Positions 8,857 to 16,891 of a stretch of DNA of 64,000 nt are shown here, one piece after another. Position 1 is the first letter of the stretch. Each line of letters begins with the position of its first letter. The DNA lies in contig JAKSMR010000005.1 in NCBI GenBank assembly GCA_024400495.1, positions 50,874-114,873 on the forward strand, written 5' to 3'. The translations under genes and the position numbers were made by a program. Origin of the DNA: Bacteroidales bacterium (GTDB lineage Bacteria > Bacteroidota > Bacteroidia > Bacteroidales > P3). A model generated the notes under the pieces. The model made no database searches and was not told where the DNA came from. It saw only the letters and a program-made list of their open reading frames with translations.

Positions 8857-11800
8857 ATGAAACTTAAATCACTTATAATCACCCTTCTCTGCTGCCTCAC
8901 GATGACCGTCGCCACGGCACAGAAGACTACCGTTATCGAATTCAACCGCGAGGACCTCTCCACCCAGATGCTGGAATACCTCAACAAAGCCACCAGCGAC
9001 AAGGAGAAGCAGTCGGACAACGCCAAAGTCATGCGCGGCTTCACCAGCGCCTACGGCCAGATGGACGCCGCCCTGCAGGACCGCATGGTAGGCATCTGCA
9101 ACACCCTCGCCAAACTCAAGGTGCGCCAGCTGCCCGACGTGTATAACTTCCTCAGCACCACCAGCACCTTCTGGAGCCAGCAGCCCAACAGCAAGAACTT
9201 CGAGCAATGGATTGCCAGCATCGAGTTCATCCAGAAACGCAACAAGAAGATCAAGGACTTCACCGACTTCATCGAATTCACCGACGAGTTCCTCAAGGAC
9301 CGCAGCCTCGGCAAGAGCCGCTCCTGCACCTGGCAGACTCAGGCCAACACAGCCTTCACCCTCGAGCAGAAAGGCAAGGAGATCATCATCTCCTTCAGCA
9401 AGCCCTTCGAGATGTACTACAGCAGCGACAAGGACAACGGAACCATCTACGGAACCACCGGAAAATACTACTATTTCGACCAGAAATGGGTTGGCCAGGG
9501 CGGCCGACTGAACTGGGACCGTACCGGCATCCCCTCCACCGCCTGCTGGGCTGTGCTCAACCGCTACGAGGCCGTGACCAAGTTCCCCAAATTCACAGCC
9601 GACTCGGTCATGTTCACCAACAAGAACTACTTCTCCTCCCCTATCATGGGACGTGTCGAGGAAGCCCTCAGCGCCAAGATGGAACCCGAGAAATACAGCT
9701 ATCCCAAGTTCCGCTCCTACCAGAAAGACTTCCAGCTCAAGGAGCTCGTGAAAGGCGTAGACTATAGCGGCAGCTTCATGATGAACGGCAGCAAGTTCAT
9801 CACCTCCGATCCGCAGAACCCCTCCACAATGATCTTCTACCGCAACGGCAAGAAATTCATTACCGTCCAGTCCGTCAAATTCACCATCACCCCCAGCAAG
9901 ATGGCCTCGGAGAACGCCATGGTGAAGATCTTCCTCGACGAGGACTCTATCTACAACAACGGCATCACCGTACGCTACAGCGTGAGCGACAAGCAGGTGA
10001 CCCTCGTCAACAACTCCAAGCGCAACTACTACAGCCCTTATAACAACACCTACCACAACCTCGACATGTACTGCGAGCAGATCGTATGGAGGATGGACAA
10101 AGACAAGCTCGACTTCAGCATGCTCGGCCAGAGCGGCGACCAGACCTTCTCCACCTTCGAGTCGTCGAACTACTATAGCGCCGCCAAGTTCCGCCAGCTC
10201 CAAGGCATCGACGAGGTGAGCCCCGCCGTAAGGATGTACAAATATATGAAGATGCGCGGAATGACCTACGACTTCTTCATCGACGAGTTCGCCCAAGCCA
10301 TCCACATGGACATCATGCAGGCCAAAGCCATGGTTCACACCCTAGCCAGCGCCGGTCTCGTCTCCTTCAACGAGAGCGAAGGCAAGGTCTATGTGAAAGA
10401 CAAGCTCGTCGACTACAACCAGGCTCACGCCAAGAGCAACGAGTTCGACTACGACGCCATCAACTTCGAGTCCTCCAGCAAAGGCACCAACGCCAGCATC
10501 GACCTCTCCTCCAACGGGCTGAGGATGCATGGCGTCAAGCAGTTCAGCGTCAGCGACAGCCAGCAGGTGATCATCTATCCCAAAGGCGGCGAGCTGCTGG
10601 TGAAGAAGAACCGCGACATCGAGTTCTCGGGACGCATCAACGCCGGCCGTTTCATCTACTACGTCACCAACGCCCAGTTCCTCTACGACGCCTTCCGCCT
10701 CGAGCTCCCCACCGTCGACTCGATGTTCTTCTACGTCACCATGTTCAACAACCCCGAGAAAGAACGTCTCGTCCGCACACCCCTCTACAGCCTCACCGGC
10801 AACATCCAGATCGACAAGCCCGACAACCATTGCGGCTTGAAGAAGAACAAAGACTATCCTATCTTCACATCCGAGAAAGACAGCTACGTCTACTACGACA
10901 AGAAAGACATCTTCAAAGGCACCTATAAACGCGACCGCTTCTACTACACCATCCATCCCTTCGTGGTGAAAAACATGGTCGACTTCGCCACCGACAGCCT
11001 CTCCTTCAACGGCGTGCTCACCTCGGCCGGCATCTTCCCCGACATCGTCGAGCCCCTCAAGGTGCAGCCCGACTACTCGCTCGGCTTCGTCCGCGAGACC
11101 CCCAAAGGCGGCCTGCCCGCTTATGGCGGCAAGGGAACCTACAACCAGACCCTCGACCTGAGCTATCGCGGATTCCTCGGCCGCGGACAGGTGGAATACC
11201 TCTCCGCCACCATCAAATCCAAGGACATCGTCTTTATGCCCGACAGCATGAAGTCCGTCTCCGACACCTTCTTCGTGAAGGAGAACGCCACCTTCCCCGC
11301 CATGGCCAACGGCCGATGCAACCAGCATTGGTATCCCTATGAGGACTCCATGCGCGTCGAACAGCGCCAGCCCGGCAGCAAATTCATCATGTATCGCGGC
11401 GACGCCAAGCTGGGCGGCATGGTGACCCTCCGTCCTGCCGGAGCCACAGCCAAGGGCACCTTCTACATCAACGAAGGCACTATCGCCTCTCAGCGCTTCA
11501 CCCTCAACCCACGTCAGATGGACGCCAACGTGAGCACCTTCATCCTCAACAGCACGATCTATACCGACGTCGTCGCCTTCAAGGCAAACAATATGAAGTC
11601 GCATGTCGACTACGACAAGAAGATCGGCGAGTTCACAGCTCCCCGTATCGAACGTACCGAGCTGCCGCTGCTGAAATACCTGGCCTATGTCGACAAGTTC
11701 TCCTGGGCTATGGACAAACAACGTCTCGACCTGCTCGACAGCCACAGCGAGAGCGACCAAGGCATGGGAGCCCTGGCTCTCAAAGAACGTGTTGAACGCG

Positions 11801-13383
11801 GTTCGATGCCTGGCGCACGCTTCGTCTCCACCGATCCCCAGCGCGACAGCCTGGAATGGAACTCCGTCCAGCCCACCTATTATTATAATGTAGCCGAGCT
11901 CACAGCCAACGGAGTCTTCATGGTCAACACCGCCGATGCTGCCGTAGCTCCTGGCGGCGACACGCTTCACATCCGCCAGGGCGGCGCCATGAACCTGATG
12001 AACAAGGCTCAGATACTCGCCAGCCGCGACAACAAATACCACCTCATCTACGACGCCGACGTGATGGTTAACGGCCGCTACAAATACACCGGCAAAGGCT
12101 ACATCGACTACGTAGATGAGAACGAGAAGAAGCAGAAGATCTTCCTCTCCGAAATCAAGTCCAACTCTGCCCAGACTACCGTGGGCGAAGGCTTCATCAC
12201 CGACAGCGCCAACTTCACTCTCAACGAAGCCCTCGGCTTTGCCGGCAAAGTTCGTGTAAGCGGCGACAAACAGTTCTACTTCTTCGACGGCGGCGTGCGC
12301 CTGCTGCATAGCTGCAGCCCTGCCGAGATGCTTGGCCTGCTCGCCTACAAGGGCTACACCGATCCTTCCAACATCCGCGTGGCCGTTCCCGAAGTGCCCA
12401 CCGACTGGAAGGGCAACCGCATCACAGCCTCTATCCTCATCGACAGGACATCGCTCCTCGGACCTCGCGGCGCCTTCCTCACCAACGAACGTGCAGCCGA
12501 CAACGAGCTTATGGGTGCTAGCGGCTATCTCTACTACGACAAAGGCTCGCGCACCTACACCATCGCCTCCGACAAGAAACTCGACGACATGGACAACATC
12601 GTCGAGCGCTACCTCTCGCTCAACGCCGAGACCTGCACCATCACCGGCGAAGGCCCCATCAACTTCAACATGCGCAACAACTACGTGAACCTCTTCTGCT
12701 ATGGTACCGCAGAGATGAACACCAAGAAGTCCGACGAAATCTCGATGCGTTCCATCTTCGGTTTCAACTTCCCCATCGACGACAAAGTGATGGCAACCAT
12801 GCAGCAGCTCATCAGCGAAGACCTCAGCCTCTCGCCCTCCAACCCCGACAACGATATCGTTCGTCGCGCGATGGACTACTACATGGGAGCCGAAGCCGGC
12901 GAAGAGAACTACTCCACCTACGTCTCCACAGGCTTCTACGAGAAGCTGCCCTCCAAGTTCGAGAGCACACTCCTCTTCGAAGGCATCAACTGGGAATATA
13001 CGCCCGAGCTTGGCTACCACTATAACGGTATGGCCGGCCTTGCCGCCATCGGCAAGAAACAGGTTCATCTCAACGTACGCGTGAAAGCCCAGATCACCAA
13101 ACGAGGCAACGCCCAGTACCTGAACCTCTACGTACAGGCCGCCCCCGACCATTGGTACTTCTTCTCCTACGAGTTCAACGGCCAGTCGCTGACCATCTAC
13201 GGCAGCAACGGCGAATGGATCGATATGATCAAGGCACTTCCCGCCGACAAACGTGTCATTACCGACAAAGCCGACTACGGTACCTATCGCTACAAGGTAG
13301 GCTCCAGCCGAACCGAGGTGCAGAACTTCCTCATGCGCATGGACGGCAAGAAACCCGGCGCCGACGAGGACGACGAAGATTAA
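8857..13383 (+). CDS. Very large secreted protein of unknown function (1508 aa)
   Basis: I do not recognise this family. The start at 8857 gives a clear type I signal peptide, MKLKSLIITLLCCLTMTVATAQ, with likely cleavage after ATAQ or just before it; a TTG two codons earlier is less attractive. The mature part is rich in Tyr, Phe, Asn and Asp, with alternating short beta-like stretches such as GKFIYYVTNAQFLYDAFRLE, and ends in an acidic tail DEDDED. No SusC/SusD, TonB box, peptidase or sorting-domain motif was seen. Strongly C-ending codons (AAC, GAC, TTC, ATC) suggest high expression. It has its own promoter and terminator, so it is a single-gene unit, probably periplasmic or cell-surface. 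Confidence 0.8.
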   Translation: MKLKSLIITLLCCLTMTVATAQKTTVIEFNREDLSTQMLEYLNKATSDKEKQSDNAKVMRGFTSAYGQMDAALQDRMVGICNTLAKLKVRQLPDVYNFLSTTSTFWSQQPNSKNFEQWIASIEFIQKRNKKIKDFTDFIEFTDEFLKDRSLGKSRSCTWQTQANTAFTLEQKGKEIIISFSKPFEMYYSSDKDNGTIYGTTGKYYYFDQKWVGQGGRLNWDRTGIPSTACWAVLNRYEAVTKFPKFTADSVMFTNKNYFSSPIMGRVEEALSAKMEPEKYSYPKFRSYQKDFQLKELVKGVDYSGSFMMNGSKFITSDPQNPSTMIFYRNGKKFITVQSVKFTITPSKMASENAMVKIFLDEDSIYNNGITVRYSVSDKQVTLVNNSKRNYYSPYNNTYHNLDMYCEQIVWRMDKDKLDFSMLGQSGDQTFSTFESSNYYSAAKFRQLQGIDEVSPAVRMYKYMKMRGMTYDFFIDEFAQAIHMDIMQAKAMVHTLASAGLVSFNESEGKVYVKDKLVDYNQAHAKSNEFDYDAINFESSSKGTNASIDLSSNGLRMHGVKQFSVSDSQQVIIYPKGGELLVKKNRDIEFSGRINAGRFIYYVTNAQFLYDAFRLELPTVDSMFFYVTMFNNPEKERLVRTPLYSLTGNIQIDKPDNHCGLKKNKDYPIFTSEKDSYVYYDKKDIFKGTYKRDRFYYTIHPFVVKNMVDFATDSLSFNGVLTSAGIFPDIVEPLKVQPDYSLGFVRETPKGGLPAYGGKGTYNQTLDLSYRGFLGRGQVEYLSATIKSKDIVFMPDSMKSVSDTFFVKENATFPAMANGRCNQHWYPYEDSMRVEQRQPGSKFIMYRGDAKLGGMVTLRPAGATAKGTFYINEGTIASQRFTLNPRQMDANVSTFILNSTIYTDVVAFKANNMKSHVDYDKKIGEFTAPRIERTELPLLKYLAYVDKFSWAMDKQRLDLLDSHSESDQGMGALALKERVERGSMPGARFVSTDPQRDSLEWNSVQPTYYYNVAELTANGVFMVNTADAAVAPGGDTLHIRQGGAMNLMNKAQILASRDNKYHLIYDADVMVNGRYKYTGKGYIDYVDENEKKQKIFLSEIKSNSAQTTVGEGFITDSANFTLNEALGFAGKVRVSGDKQFYFFDGGVRLLHSCSPAEMLGLLAYKGYTDPSNIRVAVPEVPTDWKGNRITASILIDRTSLLGPRGAFLTNERAADNELMGASGYLYYDKGSRTYTIASDKKLDDMDNIVERYLSLNAETCTITGEGPINFNMRNNYVNLFCYGTAEMNTKKSDEISMRSIFGFNFPIDDKVMATMQQLISEDLSLSPSNPDNDIVRRAMDYYMGAEAGEENYSTYVSTGFYEKLPSKFESTLLFEGINWEYTPELGYHYNGMAGLAAIGKKQVHLNVRVKAQITKRGNAQYLNLYVQAAPDHWYFFSYEFNGQSLTIYGSNGEWIDMIKALPADKRVITDKADYGTYRYKVGSSRTEVQNFLMRMDGKKPGADEDDED

Positions 13384-13405
13384 TCCTTCTTGATCGAATA
13401 CCCCA

Positions 13406-13453
13406 AGAGCCACACCCCTTCCACCTGACAGGACCGGGTGTGGCTCTGTTTTT
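13406..13453 (+). terminator. Rho-independent terminator after the 1508-aa gene
   Basis: A 12-bp stem, AGAGCCACACCC (13406-13417) with GGGTGTGGCTCT (13436-13447), followed by GTTTTT, 22 bp after the stop codon. Confidence 0.85.
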
Positions 13454-13495
13454 CCCCTCGAGCAGACAGCAGGCAGCATCCAATTCCGCCCTTCG

Positions 13496-13550
13496 TAGGC
13501 CCTAGAAGGAGCCTGCTACGACCTTGATAGCACCCTGGTAGGATACTCGC
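13496..13550. repeat. Degenerate 11-nt periodic repeat
   Basis: Five consecutive 11-mers with related content (GTAGGCCCTAG, AAGGAGCCTGC, TACGACCTTGA, TAGCACCCTGG, TAGGATACTCG) in the gap between the terminator and the tRNA-Leu pair. Related in period and style to the blocks at 8525, 36618, 42811 and 50401. The remaining gap, 13551-13759, is A-rich with no gene visible. Confidence 0.55.
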
Positions 13551-13759
13551 AAGAAACAATCCGCCCCAGAAAACAAGAAAAAAACGCCCATATATCAAAC
13601 AAAAGCCGCACAAAAAAGCCCCGAATTTCGTCAAAAAAGATACAAATCACCAAGAATATTCACACATTTTCCCAGCAAAGTCAAAAAATTATTTCGCTAA
13701 TCTACAACACATAAGAGTATGTGAATAAAAAAATATTTTGTCGATTCAAAAAAAGTGTG

Positions 13760-13767
13760 TACTTTTG
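13760..13767 (+). promoter_or_regulatory. -7 box for tRNA-Leu pair, copy 1
   Basis: TACTTTTG, 26 bp before the mature 5' end of tRNA-Leu(GAG). The second copy of the tRNA pair, at 25407, lacks any comparable element, because the repeat begins only 5 bp before the tRNA. Confidence 0.7.
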
Positions 13768-13793
13768 CACTCGATTTCGAAAGAAGGAATCAA

Positions 13794-13880
13794 GCCCAGG
13801 TGGTGAAATTGGTAGACACGCTACTTTGAGGGGGTAGTGCCGATTAAGGCGTGCAAGTTCAAGTCTTGTCCTGGGCACCA
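13794..13880 (+). tRNA. tRNA-Leu (anticodon GAG)
   Basis: Acceptor GCCCAGG pairs with CCTGGGC; D-arm GTGAAATTGGTAGACAC; anticodon stem CTACT/GGTAG with loop TTGAGGG, giving anticodon GAG; a long class II variable arm; T-arm GTTCAAGT; encoded CCA. 87 nt including CCA. Confidence 0.97.
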
Positions 13881-13884
13881 AAAG

Positions 13885-13909
13885 AAAGAAGTGAAAACTT
13901 CTTTTTTTT
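13885..13909 (+). terminator. Hairpin with T-run between the two tRNA-Leu genes
   Basis: AAAGAAGT and ACTTCTTT form a stem around GAAA, continuing into eight T residues. It may terminate the first tRNA transcript or mark its processing. A second small hairpin, GTACC...GGTAC, lies just before the next tRNA. Confidence 0.6.
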
Positions 13910-13942
13910 ATCAAGTACCACGAGTCAGGTACTCTACCAGAT

Positions 13943-14027
<85 letters not shown>

Positions 14028-14030
14028 CAA

Positions 14031-14057
14031 AAGAAGACCGAAAGGCCTTCTTTTTTT
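14031..14057 (+). terminator. Terminator after tRNA-Leu(CAG), copy 1
   Basis: AAGAAGACC-GAAA-GGCCTTCTT hairpin (one mismatch) followed by seven T residues. Related hairpins follow the second tRNA copy and the tRNA remnant at 25901-25948. Confidence 0.8.
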
Positions 14058-14058
14058 A

Positions 14059-14484
14059 TGTCCGGAACAGTCCTTTGGGGTTGAGGTTGCTGGTATGATC
14101 CGTCTTTTTTTTGGGGGGGGGGTATGTTGCCGGCATACGACGTCTCATCCAAGTCTTGTTGCATGATAAAGCAGCCGCTAATCATTCCTGAGTTCAGCTC
14201 ATAAATTCAACTTTTACTGAAAAGTATATACAACAATGCCTGTGAGTATTCCCGTTACGAGAAGGTTTCGAAGATGCTGTATATCAGTATATTTTTCATA
14301 AAGCTATACTGTTCTTGGGGAAGGGTTGTCAACGTGAATACCAATGGTCTATACCGACAGTATATTCCAAAAGGAATTGGTTTCCACACCTTGGACAAGG
14401 GTGTCTTACCTACAACTAGTTTAATGCTGAAAACTCGCCATAGAAAAGATTGAACTTTATTTCTCCTATTCAAGAAATTTAACG
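14059..14484. other. Left end of island: no recognisable gene
   Basis: About 430 bp without a convincing gene. It contains a T8-G10 homopolymer junction (14105-14122). A minus-strand frame spanning 14255-14515 has no family resemblance and no start context. The sequence is AT-rich and looks like decayed mobile DNA. Confidence 0.5.
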
Positions 14485-14492
14485 TATCTTTG
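14485..14492 (+). promoter_or_regulatory. Orphan -7 box
   Basis: TATCTTTGCA on the plus strand, perfect to the consensus, but no plus-strand gene follows for over 500 bp. Probably left behind when a gene was lost. Confidence 0.45.
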
Positions 14493-14555
14493 CATTTGAT
14501 TTTAAATTGACACATTTTATAAACGAATTTGCATTTGTAACTTGAATTCAGCTTT

Positions 14556-14711
14556 TTATTGCAAAATTAGAATTTTATTGTCATCAAAGCTATCGTAGCT
14601 TGAGGTAATATCTTTCTCGCCGTCCATGATTTCAAATGATACACCATTGAGAGCAGTAGTCTCGATTTCTTCCGTGCGGAAGACCTTGCTGAGGTTAGAT
14701 ACTTTGATCAT
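14556..14711 (-). pseudogene. N-terminal remnant of a LolD/MacB-type ABC transporter ATPase
   Basis: The frame begins MIKVSNLSKVFRTEEIETTA, then LNGVSFEIMDGE, the typical opening of ABC ATPases that work with MacB-like permeases. It then departs into KDITSSYDSFDDNKI and stops at 51 residues, before any Walker A motif. The gene was therefore cut by a deletion. Its control region upstream (sigma-54-like promoter and paired dyads) appears intact, so a short peptide could still be made. Confidence 0.7.
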
Positions 14712-14776
14712 GATATTCTATAGTTTTTTGAGGCACCAAAGAAGTGCAATGTGATAATATCTATACCCTATTACAC

Positions 14777-14793
14777 ATCAAGAATCGTGCCAA
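14777..14793 (-). promoter_or_regulatory. Sigma-54 (-24/-12) type promoter
   Basis: On the minus strand TTGGCACGATTCTTGAT matches the RpoN consensus TTGGCACG-N4-TTGC except A for C at the last core base. It lies 66 bp upstream of the ABC ATPase remnant start and points toward it. Confidence 0.6.
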
Positions 14794-14847
14794 AGTATGA
14801 TTTTTGTTGATATTCAGAGTTATGCCGAAAATGAGATTCATAAAAAC

Positions 14848-14886
14848 TGTAAGATTTCTTTACACCCACTGTAAAGATTCTTTGCA
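14848..14886 (-). promoter_or_regulatory. Two 17-bp dyads, likely enhancer sites for an RpoN activator
   Basis: TGTAAGATTTCTTTACA (14848-14864) and TGTAAAGATTCTTTGCA (14870-14886) are near-palindromes whose start points are 22 bp apart, two helical turns, so both face the same side. They lie 55-95 bp upstream of the -24/-12 element, the normal distance for NtrC-type enhancer sites. The activator itself is not in the window. Confidence 0.55.
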
Positions 14887-14984
14887 CTATTGACAAGTTT
14901 TGTACAGTGAGGGGGCGAGGATTGTCGGGAACAGACGGAACCACATATTTCCTTTGTCACACAATATTATGATTGATTCTTCGT

Positions 14985-15008
14985 TAATTTCAATAAAAAT
15001 TGAAATTA
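14985..15008. promoter_or_regulatory. Perfect 10-bp palindrome, operator-like
   Basis: TAATTTCAAT and ATTGAAATTA around an AAAA spacer, 26 bp before the start of the mosaic HTH gene at 15034. The position suggests a binding site for a dimeric regulator. Confidence 0.4.
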
Positions 15009-15033
15009 GACAAAACTAGTTTGGAACAGAGTT

Positions 15034-15501
15034 ATGAAATCAGAGGAGATAAAGAACCTATTCGATAAGTTTGAAGCCATTGCCTGCGAGTATGATGCAG
15101 ACGAGGTGTCCGAAAAGGTTGATAGAAAATCATCAAAAGTTGATAGAAAAGTTGACAGAAAACTTCGTGGCGGTCTTATGGCCACCATCAAACGAGAAAA
15201 GTTCATGTCGCATGTTGAGAAGCCTGTCAATATCCGCTTCATAAAAGATTTCATAAAAGAACGAGGTGTAGAATTAACTGAGCGTCAGCAAGAAATACTA
15301 CTCCTCCTTAGGGAAAATCCAGAACTGACTTCACAAAAGATTTCACAAAAGATTTCACAAATCAATTCTGCCTCTGCCCGAACTATCATAAAAGACATGA
15401 AGGTTCTTCAAGAAGTTGGTCTTCTACAAAGAGTTGGCTCAAAGAAAGAAGGCCATTGGGAGGTTATTGTTCCAGATGACATCATTGAAGTCTTTGACTG
15501 A
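15034..15501 (+). CDS. Mosaic protein with C-terminal winged-helix-like domain
   Basis: 155 residues that look stitched together. The first ~21 (MKSEEIKNLFDKFEAIACEYD) resemble the opening of DinD/BRO-type DNA-damage proteins. The next stretch, with repeated VDRK, is encoded by a 57-bp segment identical to part of the gene at 29388, but read in a different frame. The C-terminal half (ELTERQQEILLLLRENPELT, then RTIIKDMKVLQEVGLLQRVG and HWEVI) is a winged-helix domain like those ending Fic and AlbA_2 proteins. SQKI is duplicated by a short DNA repeat. Whether it is functional or debris is unclear; it could regulate the operon downstream. Confidence 0.55.
   Translation: MKSEEIKNLFDKFEAIACEYDADEVSEKVDRKSSKVDRKVDRKLRGGLMATIKREKFMSHVEKPVNIRFIKDFIKERGVELTERQQEILLLLRENPELTSQKISQKISQINSASARTIIKDMKVLQEVGLLQRVGSKKEGHWEVIVPDDIIEVFD
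15114..15170 (+). repeat. 57-bp segment identical to 30634-30690
   Basis: Identical to a segment 15.5 kb away inside the AlbA_2 gene at 29388. Here it reads VDRKSSKVDRKVDRKL. Differences begin at once on either side (CGGTC here against GGAAT there). Confidence 0.9.
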
Positions 15502-15517
15502 TCTCATAGGACTGTAA

Positions 15518-15637
15518 ATGAACATTAAAGTTATGCAACAAGAAAACATACCAATAAAAGTAGGATTGCTTGAACTACTCTATGGCAGTCAGGGAGCACA
15601 GTTTGTGATTCCTGCCTATCAGCGTAAACATACATAG
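15518..15637 (+). pseudogene. N-terminal remnant of a DUF262 (GmrS-like) protein
   Basis: 39 residues from an ATG: KVGLLELLYGSQGAQFVIPA then YQRKHT and a stop. The phrase FVIPAYQR is the hallmark of the DUF262/ParB-like N-terminus of GmrSD-type modification-dependent nucleases, normally followed by N-Y-x-W. The rest of the gene is gone; 15638-15760 has no gene. It is a scar of an earlier defence gene at this spot. Confidence 0.65.
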
Positions 15638-15760
15638 GTTGGCTATAGAGATGTGAAGTTGTTAGATTTCCCTGAAACACGAATTCTGTCTTAAAGATGG
15701 ATCTTGGAAAGTAATACTTAAATAGAATACAAATGCTTGGCAAAGCACCATAAACTTAAT

Positions 15761-16891
15761 ATGGAACAAATTAATATATTCTCATTCTTCTCTGGCGCAG
15801 GTTTTTTAGACCTGGGGTTTGAGATGGTTTCTCCGTTTAAGGTGGTTTATGTGAATGAGTTCCATAAGCCATTTAACGATGTTTATCGCTATGCCCGTCA
15901 GAAGATGGGCATTGAGGAGCCCCAATTCGGTCATCATATTGGGGATATTACCCAATTGCTGAATCCGGATGAGTTACAACTTCTAAAGGAAATGGTTAAT
16001 GAGTCCAAGGCGGCTCATTTAACGGGTTTTATTGGTGGCCCTCCATGTCCGGATTTTTCTGTTGCCGGCAAGAACCGAGGACGTGAGGGTGATAATGGTA
16101 AACTGTCGGGGACCTATACCGAGGTTATCTGCAAGATCAAGCCGGATTTCTTCCTTTTTGAGAATGTGAAAGGTTTGTATCGTACAGCACGCCATCGTGA
16201 GTTTTTTGAGGAACTGAAAGAGAAGTTTCGCAAAGCAGGTTACTCTATGACGGAGCAACTCGTTAATGCTTTGGAGTTCGGTGCGCCACAAGACCGTGAC
16301 CGTATCATATTGATTGGTATCCACAAAGGTACCATTAAGAAACTTGGCCTGAAGCATAAGAATCACGAGCTTCTCAACTTCCCGTGGGATCAATTCAAGG
16401 TTGGTCATCTTGCCGACCTAAAGGCACTCCCTTGGCCGACTACTTCGCTTTACCAGGAAGATGTTCCCACAACCATTCCGGAAGGATTACCGGAGGAACT
16501 TACTGTAGAATATTGGTGGCGCAAGAATGATGTTCTCAACCATCCCAATGGCAAGATGTTCTTCCAACCGAAAGCAGGTATCAAACGCTTTGCCACCAAA
16601 GATGAGGGTGATGATGCTAAAAAGTGCTACAAACGGCTGCATCGTTGGCGTTATTCCCCGACTGCTGCATATGGCAACAACGAGGTACATGTGCATCCGT
16701 ACAAGTCACGCCGTATATCCGTTGCAGAAGCTTTGGCGATTCAGTCTCTGCCCAAGGAATACGAATTGCCAATGGATATAACGCTCACAGATGCGTTCAA
16801 AACGATTGGGAACGGAGTACCTTTCATTCTCGCCAATGGCGTAGCAAAAACATTAATTGAATACCTTGTAAATTCCACAAAACATGAATAA
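15761..16891 (+). CDS. DNA (cytosine-5) methyltransferase
   Basis: 376 residues. C5-MTase motifs in order: I, FSFFSGAGFLDLGFE (SAM binding, near residue 6); IV, GGPPCPDFS with catalytic Cys (near 98); VI, FLFENVKGL; VIII, QDRDRIILIG; IX, RRISVAEALAIQ; X, TIGNGVPFILANGVAK. It transfers a methyl group from SAM to cytosine in a specific site, marking self DNA. The region between VIII and IX, the target-recognition part, is of ordinary size. Start at MEQINIFS; a TTG eight codons earlier is less likely. It overlaps the next gene by 8 bp, so it is translationally coupled to the McrB-like motor. It is AT-rich relative to the core genes. Confidence 0.95.
   Translation: MEQINIFSFFSGAGFLDLGFEMVSPFKVVYVNEFHKPFNDVYRYARQKMGIEEPQFGHHIGDITQLLNPDELQLLKEMVNESKAAHLTGFIGGPPCPDFSVAGKNRGREGDNGKLSGTYTEVICKIKPDFFLFENVKGLYRTARHREFFEELKEKFRKAGYSMTEQLVNALEFGAPQDRDRIILIGIHKGTIKKLGLKHKNHELLNFPWDQFKVGHLADLKALPWPTTSLYQEDVPTTIPEGLPEELTVEYWWRKNDVLNHPNGKMFFQPKAGIKRFATKDEGDDAKKCYKRLHRWRYSPTAAYGNNEVHVHPYKSRRISVAEALAIQSLPKEYELPMDITLTDAFKTIGNGVPFILANGVAKTLIEYLVNSTKHE

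Noticed and set aside
10342-13479. A 1045-codon open frame on the minus strand opposite the large secreted protein gene
   Set aside because: It is a by-product of the C-rich third positions of the plus-strand gene. Its product is a low-complexity run of Val, Gly, His and Glu with no family features.
14255-14515. An 86-codon minus-strand frame at the left end of the island
   Set aside because: No family resemblance, no start context, and the strong -7 box in this region points the other way.
15737-15760. TTG start eight codons before the chosen methyltransferase start
   Set aside because: The extra residues AKHHKLN are not part of any C5-methylase motif, and an ATG lies right before the conserved INIFSFFSG.
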